64,000 nt of DNA. Origin: Zobellia uliginosa (GTDB taxonomy: Bacteria > Bacteroidota > Bacteroidia > Flavobacteriales > Flavobacteriaceae). The stretch covers positions 682,001-746,000 of the forward strand of contig NZ_FTOB01000003.1 of the NCBI RefSeq assembly GCF_900156625.1. The letters are read 5' to 3'. Both the position numbers and the translations under genes were made by a program. Shown here in pieces: positions 43,049 to 52,469 of this stretch. Below the pieces are notes generated by a model, which was given only the letters and a program-made list of their open reading frames with translations, made no database searches and had not been told where the DNA came from. Each line of letters starts with the position of its first letter. Within the stretch, counting starts at the first letter, position 1.

Positions 43049-44602
43049 CTAATCTTCCGGCGGATGACCGTGAATTTGTTCAAATACGGTATCAAAATGT
43101 TCTCGAAGATAGGCATTAAGCTTTTTCTGATAATCTAGTTTTAGCCAACTTATAAAATTATAGGTACTTTTACTGATACACTTGCCATAGACTTGTATCC
43201 TATTGTCAATATCTTCTTTCAGTAACTTTGCCAACGCAAGGGCATCATACACATCTTCACTGTTTTCTATGCAAATATAGGCATGTTGTTCAATGGATTT
43301 TTCCAATACCACTTTAGACGATTCCCCGCTAAAGGTTGCTTCCTTGTATATAGCTTTAATATCCAGATAAGTATCCTTAGATTTAGAGAACTCAGACCGA
43401 ATGTCCTCGGCCAACTCATGCTTAAAGGTACTTTCGATATCTTCATCGTCTTTAATACGGTCTATGTAGAAATTCGGGGATTTGAAAATCGCCTCCCAAT
43501 CTAAGTCCGCTCCCCAAGGACCAAAACGATAGATGTTATTGCCAAGATCGATAACGGTAAATTTAGATTTGTTGTTCAAGACCCGTGATCCCCTACCGAT
43601 CATTTGGTAGTACAAGGTCAAGGACTTTGTGGCCCGGTTCAGGATGATGGTATCTATGGTGGGTTCATCAAAACCGGTGGTCAGGATACTTACCGAGGTG
43701 AGTATGGCGTCCGGAGTTTCATGAAACCACTTTAAAATATGTTTTCGTTGTTTTTTTGTAGCGGTATTGTCTAAATGCATAATGGGCAAGCCTGCACTGT
43801 TAAAGGTGTGGTACACCTGGATAGACGTTTCTATACCGTTGTTGAATATCAGTGTTTTTTTGCCCTTGGAATGTGTCGTATAAGCTTCCAGTAACTTATT
43901 TAACATGGACGGACTGGTATACAGGTCCGAAGAAGATTTAACCGTATAATCCCCATTGGAACCTACCTCCAAAGAAGTTAGCCCCATATCATACTGGTAG
44001 GTTTCGGCTCTGGCCAGAAAATCATTTTTTATTAAATTCTCTATGGATTCCCCAGGAATCAACTCATCGTAGTTGCGGTTCATGGGTAAGTCCTTATTGG
44101 AACTTAAGGGGGTGGCGGTAACTCCAAGAATAAAGGAGTTTTCGAAAAACTTGAACAGTTTTGTAAAGGAATTGTAATGGGCCTCATCTATAATGACCAA
44201 ACCAACGTCGGAGATATCCAATATACCATCATTAAGCCTGTTGTTCAGTGTTTCTACCATGGCCACATAGCAACTGTAGCGTTCATGGTCATCTAAATTA
44301 GCTTTGCTATCGACTACTTTATTGACCACCCCAAAACTGGTAAGCATTTTAGAAGTCTGGTTGCAGAGCTCTACTCGGTGTGTCATGACCAAGACCTTTT
44401 TCGAATGGTTTTTAAGGTATTGCCGGACTATTTCAGAAAAAATTACGGTCTTTCCGCCACCAGTCGGTAATTGGTATAATAAGTGGTAGTCATCTCTTTC
44501 ATTGTCGAACTTTTCAAATATTTGATTAATGGCCCCTTGCTGGTAGCTGTAAAGTTCTTTGTCCGTTTTCTTTTCTTGTAGTTCAAATTGAGTCTCTGGC
44601 AT
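43049..44602 (-). CDS. DEAH-box superfamily 2 helicase (restriction-type)
   Basis: A 517-residue protein from the ATG at 44602. Motif I LPTGGGKT, motif II DEAH in VIIDEAHYNS, motif III VTATPL, then VSILTTGFDEPTID and QMIGRGSR in the second domain. This pattern is that of UvrB/type III restriction-like (ResIII) helicases acting on DNA. The last 120 residues are helical without a known nuclease domain. It stands alone, without modification genes. A role in DNA repair fits the nearby AlkB and Dps genes, which is inference. Confidence 0.88.
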   Translation of the reverse strand: MPETQFELQEKKTDKELYSYQQGAINQIFEKFDNERDDYHLLYQLPTGGGKTVIFSEIVRQYLKNHSKKVLVMTHRVELCNQTSKMLTSFGVVNKVVDSKANLDDHERYSCYVAMVETLNNRLNDGILDISDVGLVIIDEAHYNSFTKLFKFFENSFILGVTATPLSSNKDLPMNRNYDELIPGESIENLIKNDFLARAETYQYDMGLTSLEVGSNGDYTVKSSSDLYTSPSMLNKLLEAYTTHSKGKKTLIFNNGIETSIQVYHTFNSAGLPIMHLDNTATKKQRKHILKWFHETPDAILTSVSILTTGFDEPTIDTIILNRATKSLTLYYQMIGRGSRVLNNKSKFTVIDLGNNIYRFGPWGADLDWEAIFKSPNFYIDRIKDDEDIESTFKHELAEDIRSEFSKSKDTYLDIKAIYKEATFSGESSKVVLEKSIEQHAYICIENSEDVYDALALAKLLKEDIDNRIQVYGKCISKSTYNFISWLKLDYQKKLNAYLREHFDTVFEQIHGHPPED

Positions 44603-44976
44603 GTTATCTTTTTCTGTAATCTGCAAAGGTAATACCTTCAATAAGTTATTACTAATGTATTGAAAGGCTTTCCGGAATAATTCCTCTCGATTTTTTACAA
44701 ATGATATCCATTGCGGGATATTTATCGTAGCACATTCAAGGACTTACCCACAAAAATATGCGTTTCCTCGGTAGTGGGATACTTGCACTGGATGATCTTA
44801 CTTAAAACAGAAGAAACCACAACATATTGTGGCCTCTTCCTTATACTGAACCGATAACAACCGAATAAATGCTATTTACCAATATTTCTAAATAATCCTT
44901 TGTTTTTGTTTTCAGTGGGAAGCTGTTTACACTTCCTTTTGGCAGAACATTTTTAGTATTATTGGAGACTGTGAAT
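44603..44976. other. intergenic region with one hairpin
   Basis: No credible gene. The only structure I see is the hairpin at 44817-44832 (separate entry). The right end lies downstream of the SMP-30/royal-jelly-like gene, the left end is the helicase upstream region. Confidence 0.55.
44817..44832 (-). terminator. possible terminator after the periplasmic cupin operon
   Basis: CCACAA-N4-TTGTGG forms a six-base stem, followed on the minus strand by TTTCTTCTGTTTT. It lies about 145 bases past the stop of the royal-jelly-like gene. Confidence 0.45.
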
Positions 44977-46083
44977 TTATCGAAAAGAAACACCCGTTGC
45001 TAAAGGTTTAAACCTGAAAATATAAAAGGGCCGGGTCGCTATGCTTGTCCCCTTATTAAAAGCGGCGCCTCTATTTACCTGTGCAGCGGATACGTACATA
45101 TATCCATCTACATGGTTGTAGCTTACGCCATCGGGCCATACCATATTTTCGTCCTGTATCATGGTTTTTACACTACGGTCTTTGGCCATGACCACGGCAA
45201 CACTTTTGGTTTCCAGCGCAGTTAAATAAAGGTTTCCTTCTTTGTCGATGGACATTCCGCCATTGTTGGGTTTGTCGGAATAGGTTTCTATTCTACTGTT
45301 CAAATCGGCATCGGTCAGGGCTTCGTTGACCAAATCCACGGTTTTGATACGGTAGATTTTTGGTCCGTTCAAAGGTCCGTAGTAGATATATTCAAAGTTA
45401 GCATCGGCAGTAATTCCGTCATTTCCAATCAACAAATCCTTTCCATTTACTGCCAGATGCTTGCCATTGATTACGGTAGGCGTATTTTCAGGTTTCGTGG
45501 TACGCGTACCCTCGAGAACACGACGTGTCTTTCCGGTCTTCATATCAACAATAATAAAGGCAGCTTTGCTCCCATCACCCCCATTGCCAATACCTTCATC
45601 GGCGATGATAAAATAACCGTGCTTGGTATCCACTACCATATCGTTGGGTTGCGAAATGGATGGTACACTGGATTTTGGCAGGTAGTAAATGCGCTCCAAG
45701 GCATCGGTTTTGGTGTTCCAGCCTACAATTTTTGGCGTTACATTGTCGCGTTGGGCCATATCGATCATCCAAACAACCCCGTTTTCATCATTACGGATAC
45801 CCAAAACATTGCTCAAATAATTGTCATCCGTAGCTCTTGGGGTGTTCCATTCCAAATTTGGGAAGGCTGTGGTCGTATTTGTATTTTTATCGAACTTGAC
45901 CACTCGAATTTCTGGTGCAAAAAAGGGGTGGTGACTGTATACCAATTGCCCATCGTGGGTAAAGGCAATATTGCCTACCGCTTGGTCTACCGTGGCATAG
46001 GTTTCCGCATCTGCCAAGGTTTTTTGGGCTTGCACGACCATGACCGAAGTAAATAAACTCAATAGTAAACTTGTCTTTTTCAT
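44977..46083 (-). CDS. exported beta-propeller protein (royal-jelly/SMP-30-like)
   Basis: A 368-residue protein with a signal peptide (1-19, before QKTLAD). It resembles the major royal jelly protein/yellow family and SMP-30 lactonases, six-bladed propellers: GIRNDENGVVWMID, PNDMVVDTKHGYFIIAD, NGGMSIDKEGNLYLTALE and VWPDGVSYNHVDGYMYV are typical blade motifs. Lactone or ester hydrolysis is possible; the calcium-binding residues cannot be placed with certainty. It starts one base after the DUF4437 gene stop, so the two are coupled and both exported. Confidence 0.85.
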   Translation of the reverse strand: MKKTSLLLSLFTSVMVVQAQKTLADAETYATVDQAVGNIAFTHDGQLVYSHHPFFAPEIRVVKFDKNTNTTTAFPNLEWNTPRATDDNYLSNVLGIRNDENGVVWMIDMAQRDNVTPKIVGWNTKTDALERIYYLPKSSVPSISQPNDMVVDTKHGYFIIADEGIGNGGDGSKAAFIIVDMKTGKTRRVLEGTRTTKPENTPTVINGKHLAVNGKDLLIGNDGITADANFEYIYYGPLNGPKIYRIKTVDLVNEALTDADLNSRIETYSDKPNNGGMSIDKEGNLYLTALETKSVAVVMAKDRSVKTMIQDENMVWPDGVSYNHVDGYMYVSAAQVNRGAAFNKGTSIATRPFYIFRFKPLATGVSFR

Positions 46084-46084
46084 C

Positions 46085-46918
46085 TTACTTTACCTCAAAA
46101 TTACCATTACTTCGTATGTAAATAACCGTTTCCTTAGTTGTGGAAATGAAGGCCTTGGCATTTTCTTCAGCCCCGAAATAAGAACCTGGTTCTAAGACAT
46201 TTTCAGCATCCTTTTTGGAAAATTGATGTGTTACCTTGCCAGAGATAACCACCGCCCTGAAATTCGGACTCAAGTTTTTTATGCTTCCGTTAAAACCGGC
46301 CGGTAGTTTTAAAAGTGTCGCACGCAATTGGTTTTCATCGTGACTCCCCCATAAAAAGGCGGTTTCTACATTGCTCTTATCTGCCACCCATTCAATATCG
46401 TTGGCATGTAACCAAACCATATTCGATTGATCTACATTCACGGAGCGTTCCCCATTGTCAAAAGCTTCTGAAGTCGGTTTTACTAAATAGGGCCCCTCTT
46501 GAATGTCTAAGAACGCCATATTCTCCTCCCCATCAGCCGCGGTGATATGTGCTTCGCCTGCAGGTTGTTGCCAATACGAACCCGCTGGCAACCATTGTTT
46601 TTCGGCTTTTTCATCATCGTTATGCAACAATCCTTGTATAACCACACCACGATAAGTAATGTTGTGAATGTGCGGTGGCGACGAAAATCCTTTGTTGAAT
46701 TTTACTAAAAATCCTGCGGGTTCGTTTTTGGTACGGTCGCCCCAAAGTTTTCCTGCGGCCGGACTTTGATCACCTCGTAGCGGATTTAACCATCCCCATT
46801 CTACTTTGTCCGCCGTAACCACCTCGTTTTGCGATTTTACAGGGTCAGTGGTCGGTGTTTGGGCGCTTGTATAGGCTGTTGTTGCTATGGCCCATGCCAG
46901 TAGTAGTTGTTTTTTCAT
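46085..46918 (-). CDS. exported double-cupin protein, DUF4437-like
   Basis: A 277-residue secreted protein (signal 1-19, before QTPTTD). Two cupin halves: the first with [23 protein letters not shown] and [14 protein letters not shown], the second with [26 protein letters not shown]. The first half keeps the histidines needed to bind a metal; the second lacks them. This matches the DUF4437 family, of unknown function. It is translated with the propeller protein downstream and follows another exported cupin gene. Confidence 0.85.
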   Translation of the reverse strand: MKKQLLLAWAIATTAYTSAQTPTTDPVKSQNEVVTADKVEWGWLNPLRGDQSPAAGKLWGDRTKNEPAGFLVKFNKGFSSPPHIHNITYRGVVIQGLLHNDDEKAEKQWLPAGSYWQQPAGEAHITAADGEENMAFLDIQEGPYLVKPTSEAFDNGERSVNVDQSNMVWLHANDIEWVADKSNVETAFLWGSHDENQLRATLLKLPAGFNGSIKNLSPNFRAVVISGKVTHQFSKKDAENVLEPGSYFGAEENAKAFISTTKETVIYIRSNGNFEVK

Positions 46919-46965
46919 TTTGATTTTTTTACTATTCTAACTAGTTCTCTGTTTATATGCCAGTC

Positions 46966-47433
46966 CTATTCGCTTTTCTTTAAATAATCGGGTAATTCCT
47001 TACTCAGCCAATCTTGACGTACCGGAACGTGAACATCTAAGTCCACCGTCTTTTCCAATGCCCAAAATTCATGTGGAACGTTTTCTGGAAAGACAATAAC
47101 CTCTCCACCGGAAACAATAACAAATTTCTCTTTGCCGTCTATTATGGTCTTGATTTTTACCTTTCCGGACATGATATAGGTGATCTGCTCATTAGGGTGT
47201 TGGTGCCAAGGAATATGCGCGCCTTCTTCTAAATCGAAAATGGTCATTTGTCCTTTTTCGCCGTGAAACCACTTGCGCTTTATTCCCTCGCCAATAGTCT
47301 CCGATTCCATTTCATCAAAATTGAAATGTTGCACTTTTGAAGTGGCCACGGAATCAATGGTGTTTACTTGGGCATATACTGTGTTGCTTGCAAATAGGGC
47401 GATTACAGCAAGTGCTGTTAGTGTATTTTTCAT
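46966..47433 (-). CDS. exported single-cupin protein
   Basis: A 155-residue protein with a signal peptide (about 1-21, before QVNTID). One cupin domain with the metal-binding residues HIPWHQHPNEQITYIMSGKVKIK (HQH plus Glu pattern) and the second motif VIVFPENVPHEFWALE with its histidine. It could be a small dioxygenase, isomerase or sensor. First of three exported genes in a row on the same strand (cupin, DUF4437, propeller), suggesting a common periplasmic pathway. Confidence 0.85.
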   Translation of the reverse strand: MKNTLTALAVIALFASNTVYAQVNTIDSVATSKVQHFNFDEMESETIGEGIKRKWFHGEKGQMTIFDLEEGAHIPWHQHPNEQITYIMSGKVKIKTIIDGKEKFVIVSGGEVIVFPENVPHEFWALEKTVDLDVHVPVRQDWLSKELPDYLKKSE

Positions 47434-47529
47434 TCTAGATATTGATTAAATTAAAATTGTCAATTAAAGTGATATTTGTTGTTTTACTATGTTCACTTAA
47501 ATCAACATCTTTATAGTATGTCATTTGAT

Positions 47530-48537
47530 TTAAAATCCTTCCAAAACAATCTTCCCCTTTGCTTTTCCCGTTTCCAGGAAGGCGTGGGCCTTTCTGAGGT
47601 TCTCGGCATTTATGGTTCCGAAATTCTCCCCTAAAGTGGTCTTAATCGTTTTGCTATCGATCAACTCGGAAACCTTGTTAAGAATGTTGTGTTGCTCGAT
47701 CATATCCTCTGTCTGGAACATAGAGCGGGTAAACATTAACTCAATGTGAGTCGACACGGCCTTACCTTTAAAAGGCATTACGTTCAATGATTTCGGGTCA
47801 TCAATAAACCCGAATTTCCCTTGGGGCTTGATCAACTTGGCAATTTCCTCAACATGTTGTTCCGTCGCATTTAGACTCACAACATATTCTGGTGCAGGTA
47901 GACCGTATTTCTCGAACTCTTCACTTAATTTATTCCTATGGTTAATAACCGAGTCGGCACCCAATTCCTTTAACCAAGCCGTAGTTTCCTCACGGGAAGC
48001 CGTAGCAATGATATTCAGTTTGGTCAATTTTTTGGCCAATTGCACCAAAATGGACCCCACACCACCGGCAGCACCTATGACTAAAATGGACTCGCTAGCA
48101 TCGTTTTTGGCGACTTCCAATCTATCGAACAACATTTCCCAGGCCGTAAGCGAAGTCAAGGGTAAGGCAGCTGCTTCCGCATAAGACAAGCTCGCTGGTT
48201 TTTTGCCCACGATACGCTCATCTACCACTTGAAACTGCGCATAGCTTCCTTGTCTTGTAAAATCGCCTGCATACCAAACTTCATCACCAATCTTAAAGAG
48301 GCTAACATCCTCTCCTACCTCTTTAACGACACCGGCGGCATCCCAACCGATAACCTTCCAATCATCACCTTGTACAGGCATTCCGGCCCGTACTTTGTAA
48401 TCGGCTGGGTTTACCGAAATTGCTTTTATCTCCACCAATATATCTTTGCCAGTAACCTTGGGCATGGCCAATTCTACGTCTTGTAATGATTTTACATCCT
48501 CAATGGGGAGGTTCTCTTTGTATCCTATTGCTTTCAT
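47530..48537 (-). CDS. zinc-type alcohol dehydrogenase-like / quinone reductase MDR enzyme
   Basis: A 335-residue medium-chain reductase from the ATG at 48537; the upstream codons of the longer frame add a poor N-terminus. Motifs: VIGWDAAGVVKEVGEDVSLFKIGDEVWYAG and NADPH loop VIGAAGGVGSILVQLAKKL. No structural-zinc cysteines, so it belongs to the quinone oxidoreductase side of the family. It probably reduces reactive carbonyl or quinone compounds. Nitroreductase upstream, exported cupin downstream. Confidence 0.9.
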   Translation of the reverse strand: MKAIGYKENLPIEDVKSLQDVELAMPKVTGKDILVEIKAISVNPADYKVRAGMPVQGDDWKVIGWDAAGVVKEVGEDVSLFKIGDEVWYAGDFTRQGSYAQFQVVDERIVGKKPASLSYAEAAALPLTSLTAWEMLFDRLEVAKNDASESILVIGAAGGVGSILVQLAKKLTKLNIIATASREETTAWLKELGADSVINHRNKLSEEFEKYGLPAPEYVVSLNATEQHVEEIAKLIKPQGKFGFIDDPKSLNVMPFKGKAVSTHIELMFTRSMFQTEDMIEQHNILNKVSELIDSKTIKTTLGENFGTINAENLRKAHAFLETGKAKGKIVLEGF

Positions 48538-48563
48538 TTTATATTTTTTTAAGGATGATAGAA

Positions 48564-49238
48564 TTACTTCCAAGTAACGATATCATCAAAATTTCTTCTC
48601 GATTTTTTAAATTCCGGATCGGCTTTTCTATAACCGAAAGCGACCATAAATGATAGACCGTATTTATCGGTATCCACACCAAATTTTTCTTTTAATAAAG
48701 CCTCTGCTTTTTCTTGGTGGAAACCTTCTATAGGGCAACTGTCTATACCCGTTAAGGCGGCGGAAGTCATCATATTTCCCAAGGCGATATAGGTTTGCTT
48801 CGAGGCCCAGTCAAACAACTTTTTATCGTTGTCAAGATTAAAATCCCGCTCCTGAAATTCCCTATACAACCTATCATACGTCTCGATTACATCCTCGGGC
48901 AGTTGCTTTACATCTTTCATCATGTGCGTAATGTATTCCGAATCGTGCTTTACCATAGGGGCCTTCATGGCCAAACCCAATACAAAGTGGCTGGCGGTAT
49001 CTAATTTTAGGGGGGCTCCCCAGGCTACGGGTTTTAATAGCTCCCGTAATTCCTTGTCTTGAACGACTATAAAATGCCAAGGTTCAAAACCAAAGGAACT
49101 TGGTGATAAATGTGCGGTCTCCAAGATGAATTTCATATCCTCTTCCGAAATGGTTTTGGTAGGGTCGAACTCCTTGGTAGCATGCCTATATTTAAATGCA
49201 TTGATAATTTCTTCCTTTGCGATGTTCGGTGTATTCAT
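48564..49238 (-). CDS. nitroreductase-family protein
   Basis: A 224-residue FMN enzyme of the NfsB/YfkO type: FKYRHATKEFDPTKTISEED at the start, FILETAHLSPSSFGFEPWHFIVV for the FMN site and ALTGIDSCPIEGF near the dimer interface. It would reduce nitroaromatics, quinones or similar electrophiles with NAD(P)H. It lies 26 bases upstream of the MDR reductase. A related gene lies at 62964, so the window has two such enzymes. Confidence 0.9.
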   Translation of the reverse strand: MNTPNIAKEEIINAFKYRHATKEFDPTKTISEEDMKFILETAHLSPSSFGFEPWHFIVVQDKELRELLKPVAWGAPLKLDTASHFVLGLAMKAPMVKHDSEYITHMMKDVKQLPEDVIETYDRLYREFQERDFNLDNDKKLFDWASKQTYIALGNMMTSAALTGIDSCPIEGFHQEKAEALLKEKFGVDTDKYGLSFMVAFGYRKADPEFKKSRRNFDDIVTWK

Positions 49239-49455
49239 TTGTATGTCTTTAAAAAGTTATTTTCTTAAGTTGGGACAAAGGTAGGTGTACAGCTAGGCTG
49301 CTTTAGGGTAAGAAAAAAGGAGATATAGGTACAAATAGAGGTTTTTTAGCTTTGAATCCTCGTTTTTTACCTGTTCTCGCTAAAAAAACGGAAGATTGTT
49401 CCTTCTTTGGAACGGAAAAGAAGGTCTTAGGCCTTTATAAGTACAAAACGAAGGG

Positions 49456-50085
49456 TTAGCCAACCCATCTAAATGTGAGATTGATCCTAGGTGGGATTTG
49501 TCGTGAGGTTTTTGGGACTTTGTGTTTCCAGTTTTCTTGCGTTGCTCCCTGCATGAGAAGTAGGCTTCCATGGGCCAAGGGTATATCGAGGCGTTTGAAG
49601 TCTTTTTGGGTAGTATGTTTTAGTTGGAAAGGCCTTGTGGCTCCAAAAGTAACGGAAGCAATGACGGTGTTTTTACGTTGGGCACCTTTATAATCTTGGT
49701 GCCAGTCTACACTGTCTTTACCATCTCTGTAGTAATTCAGTAGGCAACGTGTAAAATTTACATGAACTTCCTGCTCTATGCGCTCTTTAATAAAAAGCAA
49801 ATCAGCATTCCATACATGCATTTTACTTTTTGTATTCGTGTACTGAATATCCTTGCTGACGTCACCATACCAAGCGGTCAATCGAGGGTAGTCTACATTT
49901 TTACCATGAATGGTAATTTGCTCTTGTTGCCAAGGAGTGTGTTTTAATAAGTTGTTGAATAGCCTATTGCTTTCTTCTAAACTGAAGAAATTCTCGAATA
50001 GAATAACATCGGCTCCTGGTAGATCAAATTCCGTTTTACGGACTTCATTTGTTGAAAATAAGTCCCCTTGATTAAATAAATCCAT
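49456..50085 (-). CDS. AlkB-like Fe(II)/2OG dioxygenase
   Basis: A 209-residue protein of the AlkB family, closest by eye to the ALKBH2/3-like group. The iron ligands are His129 and Asp131 in DWHQDYKG and His188 in NWKHKVPK; Arg200 and Arg206 (PPRINLTFR) match the 2-oxoglutarate and substrate arginines. AlkB enzymes remove alkyl groups such as 1-methyladenine and 3-methylcytosine from DNA or RNA by oxidation. It stands alone between nitroreductase and SDR genes. Confidence 0.92.
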   Translation of the reverse strand: MDLFNQGDLFSTNEVRKTEFDLPGADVILFENFFSLEESNRLFNNLLKHTPWQQEQITIHGKNVDYPRLTAWYGDVSKDIQYTNTKSKMHVWNADLLFIKERIEQEVHVNFTRCLLNYYRDGKDSVDWHQDYKGAQRKNTVIASVTFGATRPFQLKHTTQKDFKRLDIPLAHGSLLLMQGATQENWKHKVPKTSRQIPPRINLTFRWVG

Positions 50086-50165
50086 CTCTTCCTTCTTAAA
50101 CCATTCTTATTTAAACCAAACTAAGAACCCAGATCTACCAGCAGCTTTTTATGTTAGCCACTGCT

Positions 50166-50960
50166 TTACAGAATAGACCGGATCAACCCGCCTTCAACCC
50201 TAATGGATGCCCCATTGGTGGCCGAGGCCAAATCACTGCAATAATAGGCTATGGTATTGGCGACTTCATCGACCGAGGCAAAGCGTCCGATCAAGGATGT
50301 TGGGCGCATGTTTTTAAAGAAGTTTTCTTCGACCACTTCCTCCGAAACATTCTCGGCCTTGGCCAAATCTTGGATAAAACCACTCACACCCTTTGATTTT
50401 GTTGGTCCCGGCAAAATGGAATTCACCGTAACATTAGTGCCTTTGGTCAATTCCGCCAATCCCCTACTAACGGCCAATTGCGCCGTTTTTGTCATACCGT
50501 AGTGAATCATTTCATCGGGAATGAATACCGCCGATTCGCTGGAAATAAAAATAACCCTGCCCCAGTTTTTCTTCAGCATTTTCGGAAAATAATGACGCGC
50601 CAAACGGATGCCGCTCATGACATTGACCTCAAAAAAACGAAACCAGTCCTCATCGGGAATATCGGCAAATGCCTTAGGTTCAAAAATACCTGTGTTGTTT
50701 ATAAGGATATCCACTTCGGGAACTTCCTTTAGCAGTCTGTCAATATCCTCAACTTTAGAAAAATCCGCTGCAACCCCGGATACGTTATTGTTTTGGGTAC
50801 TTGCCTTTAATTTTTTTACCGTGGCATCTACCGTTTCTTGTTTTCTTCCGTTTATGATTATGGTAGCTCCTTCCTTTAAGAGCTGCTCCGCTGTTGCATA
50901 GCCAATACCAGCCGTAGAACCGCTGATAAAGGCAGTCTTATCTTTAATTTTTAAATCCAT
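50166..50960 (-). CDS. short-chain dehydrogenase/reductase
   Basis: A 264-residue classical SDR: cofactor motif SGSTAGIG, NNTG in DILINNTGIF (Thr replacing the usual Ala), Ser in IFISSES and YGMTK as the active-site pair. The N-terminal part begins directly with DLKIKDKTAFISGS, supporting this start. The substrate is unknown. It follows the aldo/keto reductase gene by 19 bases, so the two are probably co-transcribed. Confidence 0.9.
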   Translation of the reverse strand: MDLKIKDKTAFISGSTAGIGYATAEQLLKEGATIIINGRKQETVDATVKKLKASTQNNNVSGVAADFSKVEDIDRLLKEVPEVDILINNTGIFEPKAFADIPDEDWFRFFEVNVMSGIRLARHYFPKMLKKNWGRVIFISSESAVFIPDEMIHYGMTKTAQLAVSRGLAELTKGTNVTVNSILPGPTKSKGVSGFIQDLAKAENVSEEVVEENFFKNMRPTSLIGRFASVDEVANTIAYYCSDLASATNGASIRVEGGLIRSIL

Positions 50961-50979
50961 TTCTCTTCTCTTTTAAAAA

Positions 50980-51924
50980 TTATTTACTGGCTGTTTCAAG
51001 TAATTCCAGGTCTTCAGCATCCAAATTCAATTTAGGCGCATCGAACAAGGTTTGTAATTGGGCTTTACTTGTGGCACTTACGATGGGTGCTGCAACATGT
51101 GGTTGGGCCATTAGCCAGGCCAAGGCTACCGTTGCCGGCTTGCTGTTGTGTTTTTCCGAAACGGTATCGAGGGCCTTGATGATTTCCATACCTTTTGGGG
51201 TTAAATATTGCTTTACACTACCCCCGCGAACACTCTTGTTCAAATCATCTTCGGAACGGTATTTACCGGTCAAGAATCCACTTGCCAAAGAAAAATAGGT
51301 CATTACACTTAGTCCGTGTTCTTCAACAACACCGGCATATTTGGTTTCGTAACCTTCGCGCTCCACCAAGTTGTAATGCGGTTGCAAGGCCACGTATTTG
51401 GGAAGGTTGTTCACTTCTGAAACCTTAAGGGACTCAAGCAATCTTTCGGGCGATAGATTGGAGGCTGCAATATGGCGTACTTTGCCTGCCTTTATGATTT
51501 CGTCGTAGGCGGACAGCGTTTCTTCCACAGGGGTAACATCATCGTCAAAATGGGTGTAGTACAAGTCTATATAATCGGTCTGAAGGCGTTGTAAGGACTC
51601 GTCCACCGATTTTAAAATGTGTTTTTTACTAATATCGTTGGGATGTTCCTTGGTCTCGGAACCTACTTTGGTGGCGATGACCAGCTGGTCACGGTTGCTA
51701 CGGGATTTCATCCATTTTCCGATTATGGTTTCGGACTGGCCTCCTACCTCGTTCACCCACCAGCTGTAGGTATCCGCGGTGTCGATAAAATTAAAGCCCG
51801 CATCGGTAAAGGCATCTAAAATTTCAAAGGATTGCTTTTCGTCCAATGTCCAACCAAAGACATTGCCACCAAAATTGATGCGGGCCACTTCTAGGTCGGT
51901 ATTTCCTATATTTACTTTTTTCAT
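50980..51924 (-). CDS. aldo/keto reductase
   Basis: A 314-residue (alpha/beta)8-barrel enzyme. Catalytic set: Asp and Tyr in FIDTADTYSWW, Lys in VIATKVGS and His in DLYYTHFDDD. GASNLSPERLLE-like AASNLSPE and the late PIVSATSKAQL loop for NADPH are typical. It reduces aldehydes and ketones, including lipid-derived ones. It starts ten bases after the dps stop and heads the AKR-SDR pair. Confidence 0.92.
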   Translation of the reverse strand: MKKVNIGNTDLEVARINFGGNVFGWTLDEKQSFEILDAFTDAGFNFIDTADTYSWWVNEVGGQSETIIGKWMKSRSNRDQLVIATKVGSETKEHPNDISKKHILKSVDESLQRLQTDYIDLYYTHFDDDVTPVEETLSAYDEIIKAGKVRHIAASNLSPERLLESLKVSEVNNLPKYVALQPHYNLVEREGYETKYAGVVEEHGLSVMTYFSLASGFLTGKYRSEDDLNKSVRGGSVKQYLTPKGMEIIKALDTVSEKHNSKPATVALAWLMAQPHVAAPIVSATSKAQLQTLFDAPKLNLDAEDLELLETASK

Positions 51925-51934
51925 TTTTTTTGAT

Positions 51935-52408
51935 TTACTTTAAATGTGACCGTAAGAACCAAGCTGTTTTTTCGTGGTCTTCCAATAACCCAGTGATAAA
52001 ATCGCTTGTTCCCAAATCTTTGTACTTATCGGCAAAGGGAACAATGTTTTCCCGTAAGTGAATACATAGGGTTTCGTGGTCTTCAAGCAGTTCCTTGATA
52101 AAACCTAGGGGGCTATTGTCATTATGGTTTTTTTCGGTCAAATGGGTCAAGGCCAAAAAATCCTTTAGGGTGGCCGGGGCATAATGTCCCAAACTGCGTA
52201 TACGTTCGGCTACGCGATCTATGGTTTCCGACAGCTGCTCGTACTGTCCTTCAAAAAACTTATGTTTATCGTAAAAATCCGCCCCTTCTACGTTCCAATG
52301 CGCGTTTCTGGTTTTGGTGTACAATACGTATTCGTCCGCCAGCAGTTTGGTCAATTCATCGGCTACGGCCTGTCTGTTTTCTTCTGAAATACCGATATTC
52401 GTTTTCAT
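51935..52408 (-). CDS. dps: Dps-family ferritin-like DNA-protection protein
   Basis: A 157-residue four-helix protein. The Dps ferroxidase residues are in place: His37 in NAHWNV, His49 and Glu53 in DKHKFFEGQY, Asp64 and Glu68 in IDRVAERI. Dps forms a 12-mer that oxidises Fe(II) with hydrogen peroxide and stores iron, protecting DNA from oxidative damage. It is upstream of the aldo/keto reductase and downstream of a small monooxygenase on the same strand, consistent with an oxidative-stress block. Confidence 0.94.
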   Translation of the reverse strand: MKTNIGISEENRQAVADELTKLLADEYVLYTKTRNAHWNVEGADFYDKHKFFEGQYEQLSETIDRVAERIRSLGHYAPATLKDFLALTHLTEKNHNDNSPLGFIKELLEDHETLCIHLRENIVPFADKYKDLGTSDFITGLLEDHEKTAWFLRSHLK

Positions 52409-52430
52409 GTCCTTAATATTCTATGGTGTT

Positions 52431-52459
52431 AAAAAAAACACACGCATGGGCTGCGTGTG
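52431..52459 (-). terminator. terminator between monooxygenase and dps
   Basis: CACACGCA (52439-52446) and TGCGTGTG (52452-52459) form a perfect eight-base stem with a five-base loop, followed on the minus strand by eight T residues. It ends the monooxygenase transcript, so dps likely has its own promoter or depends on read-through. Confidence 0.8.
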
Positions 52460-52469
52460 CTGTTTGTTA

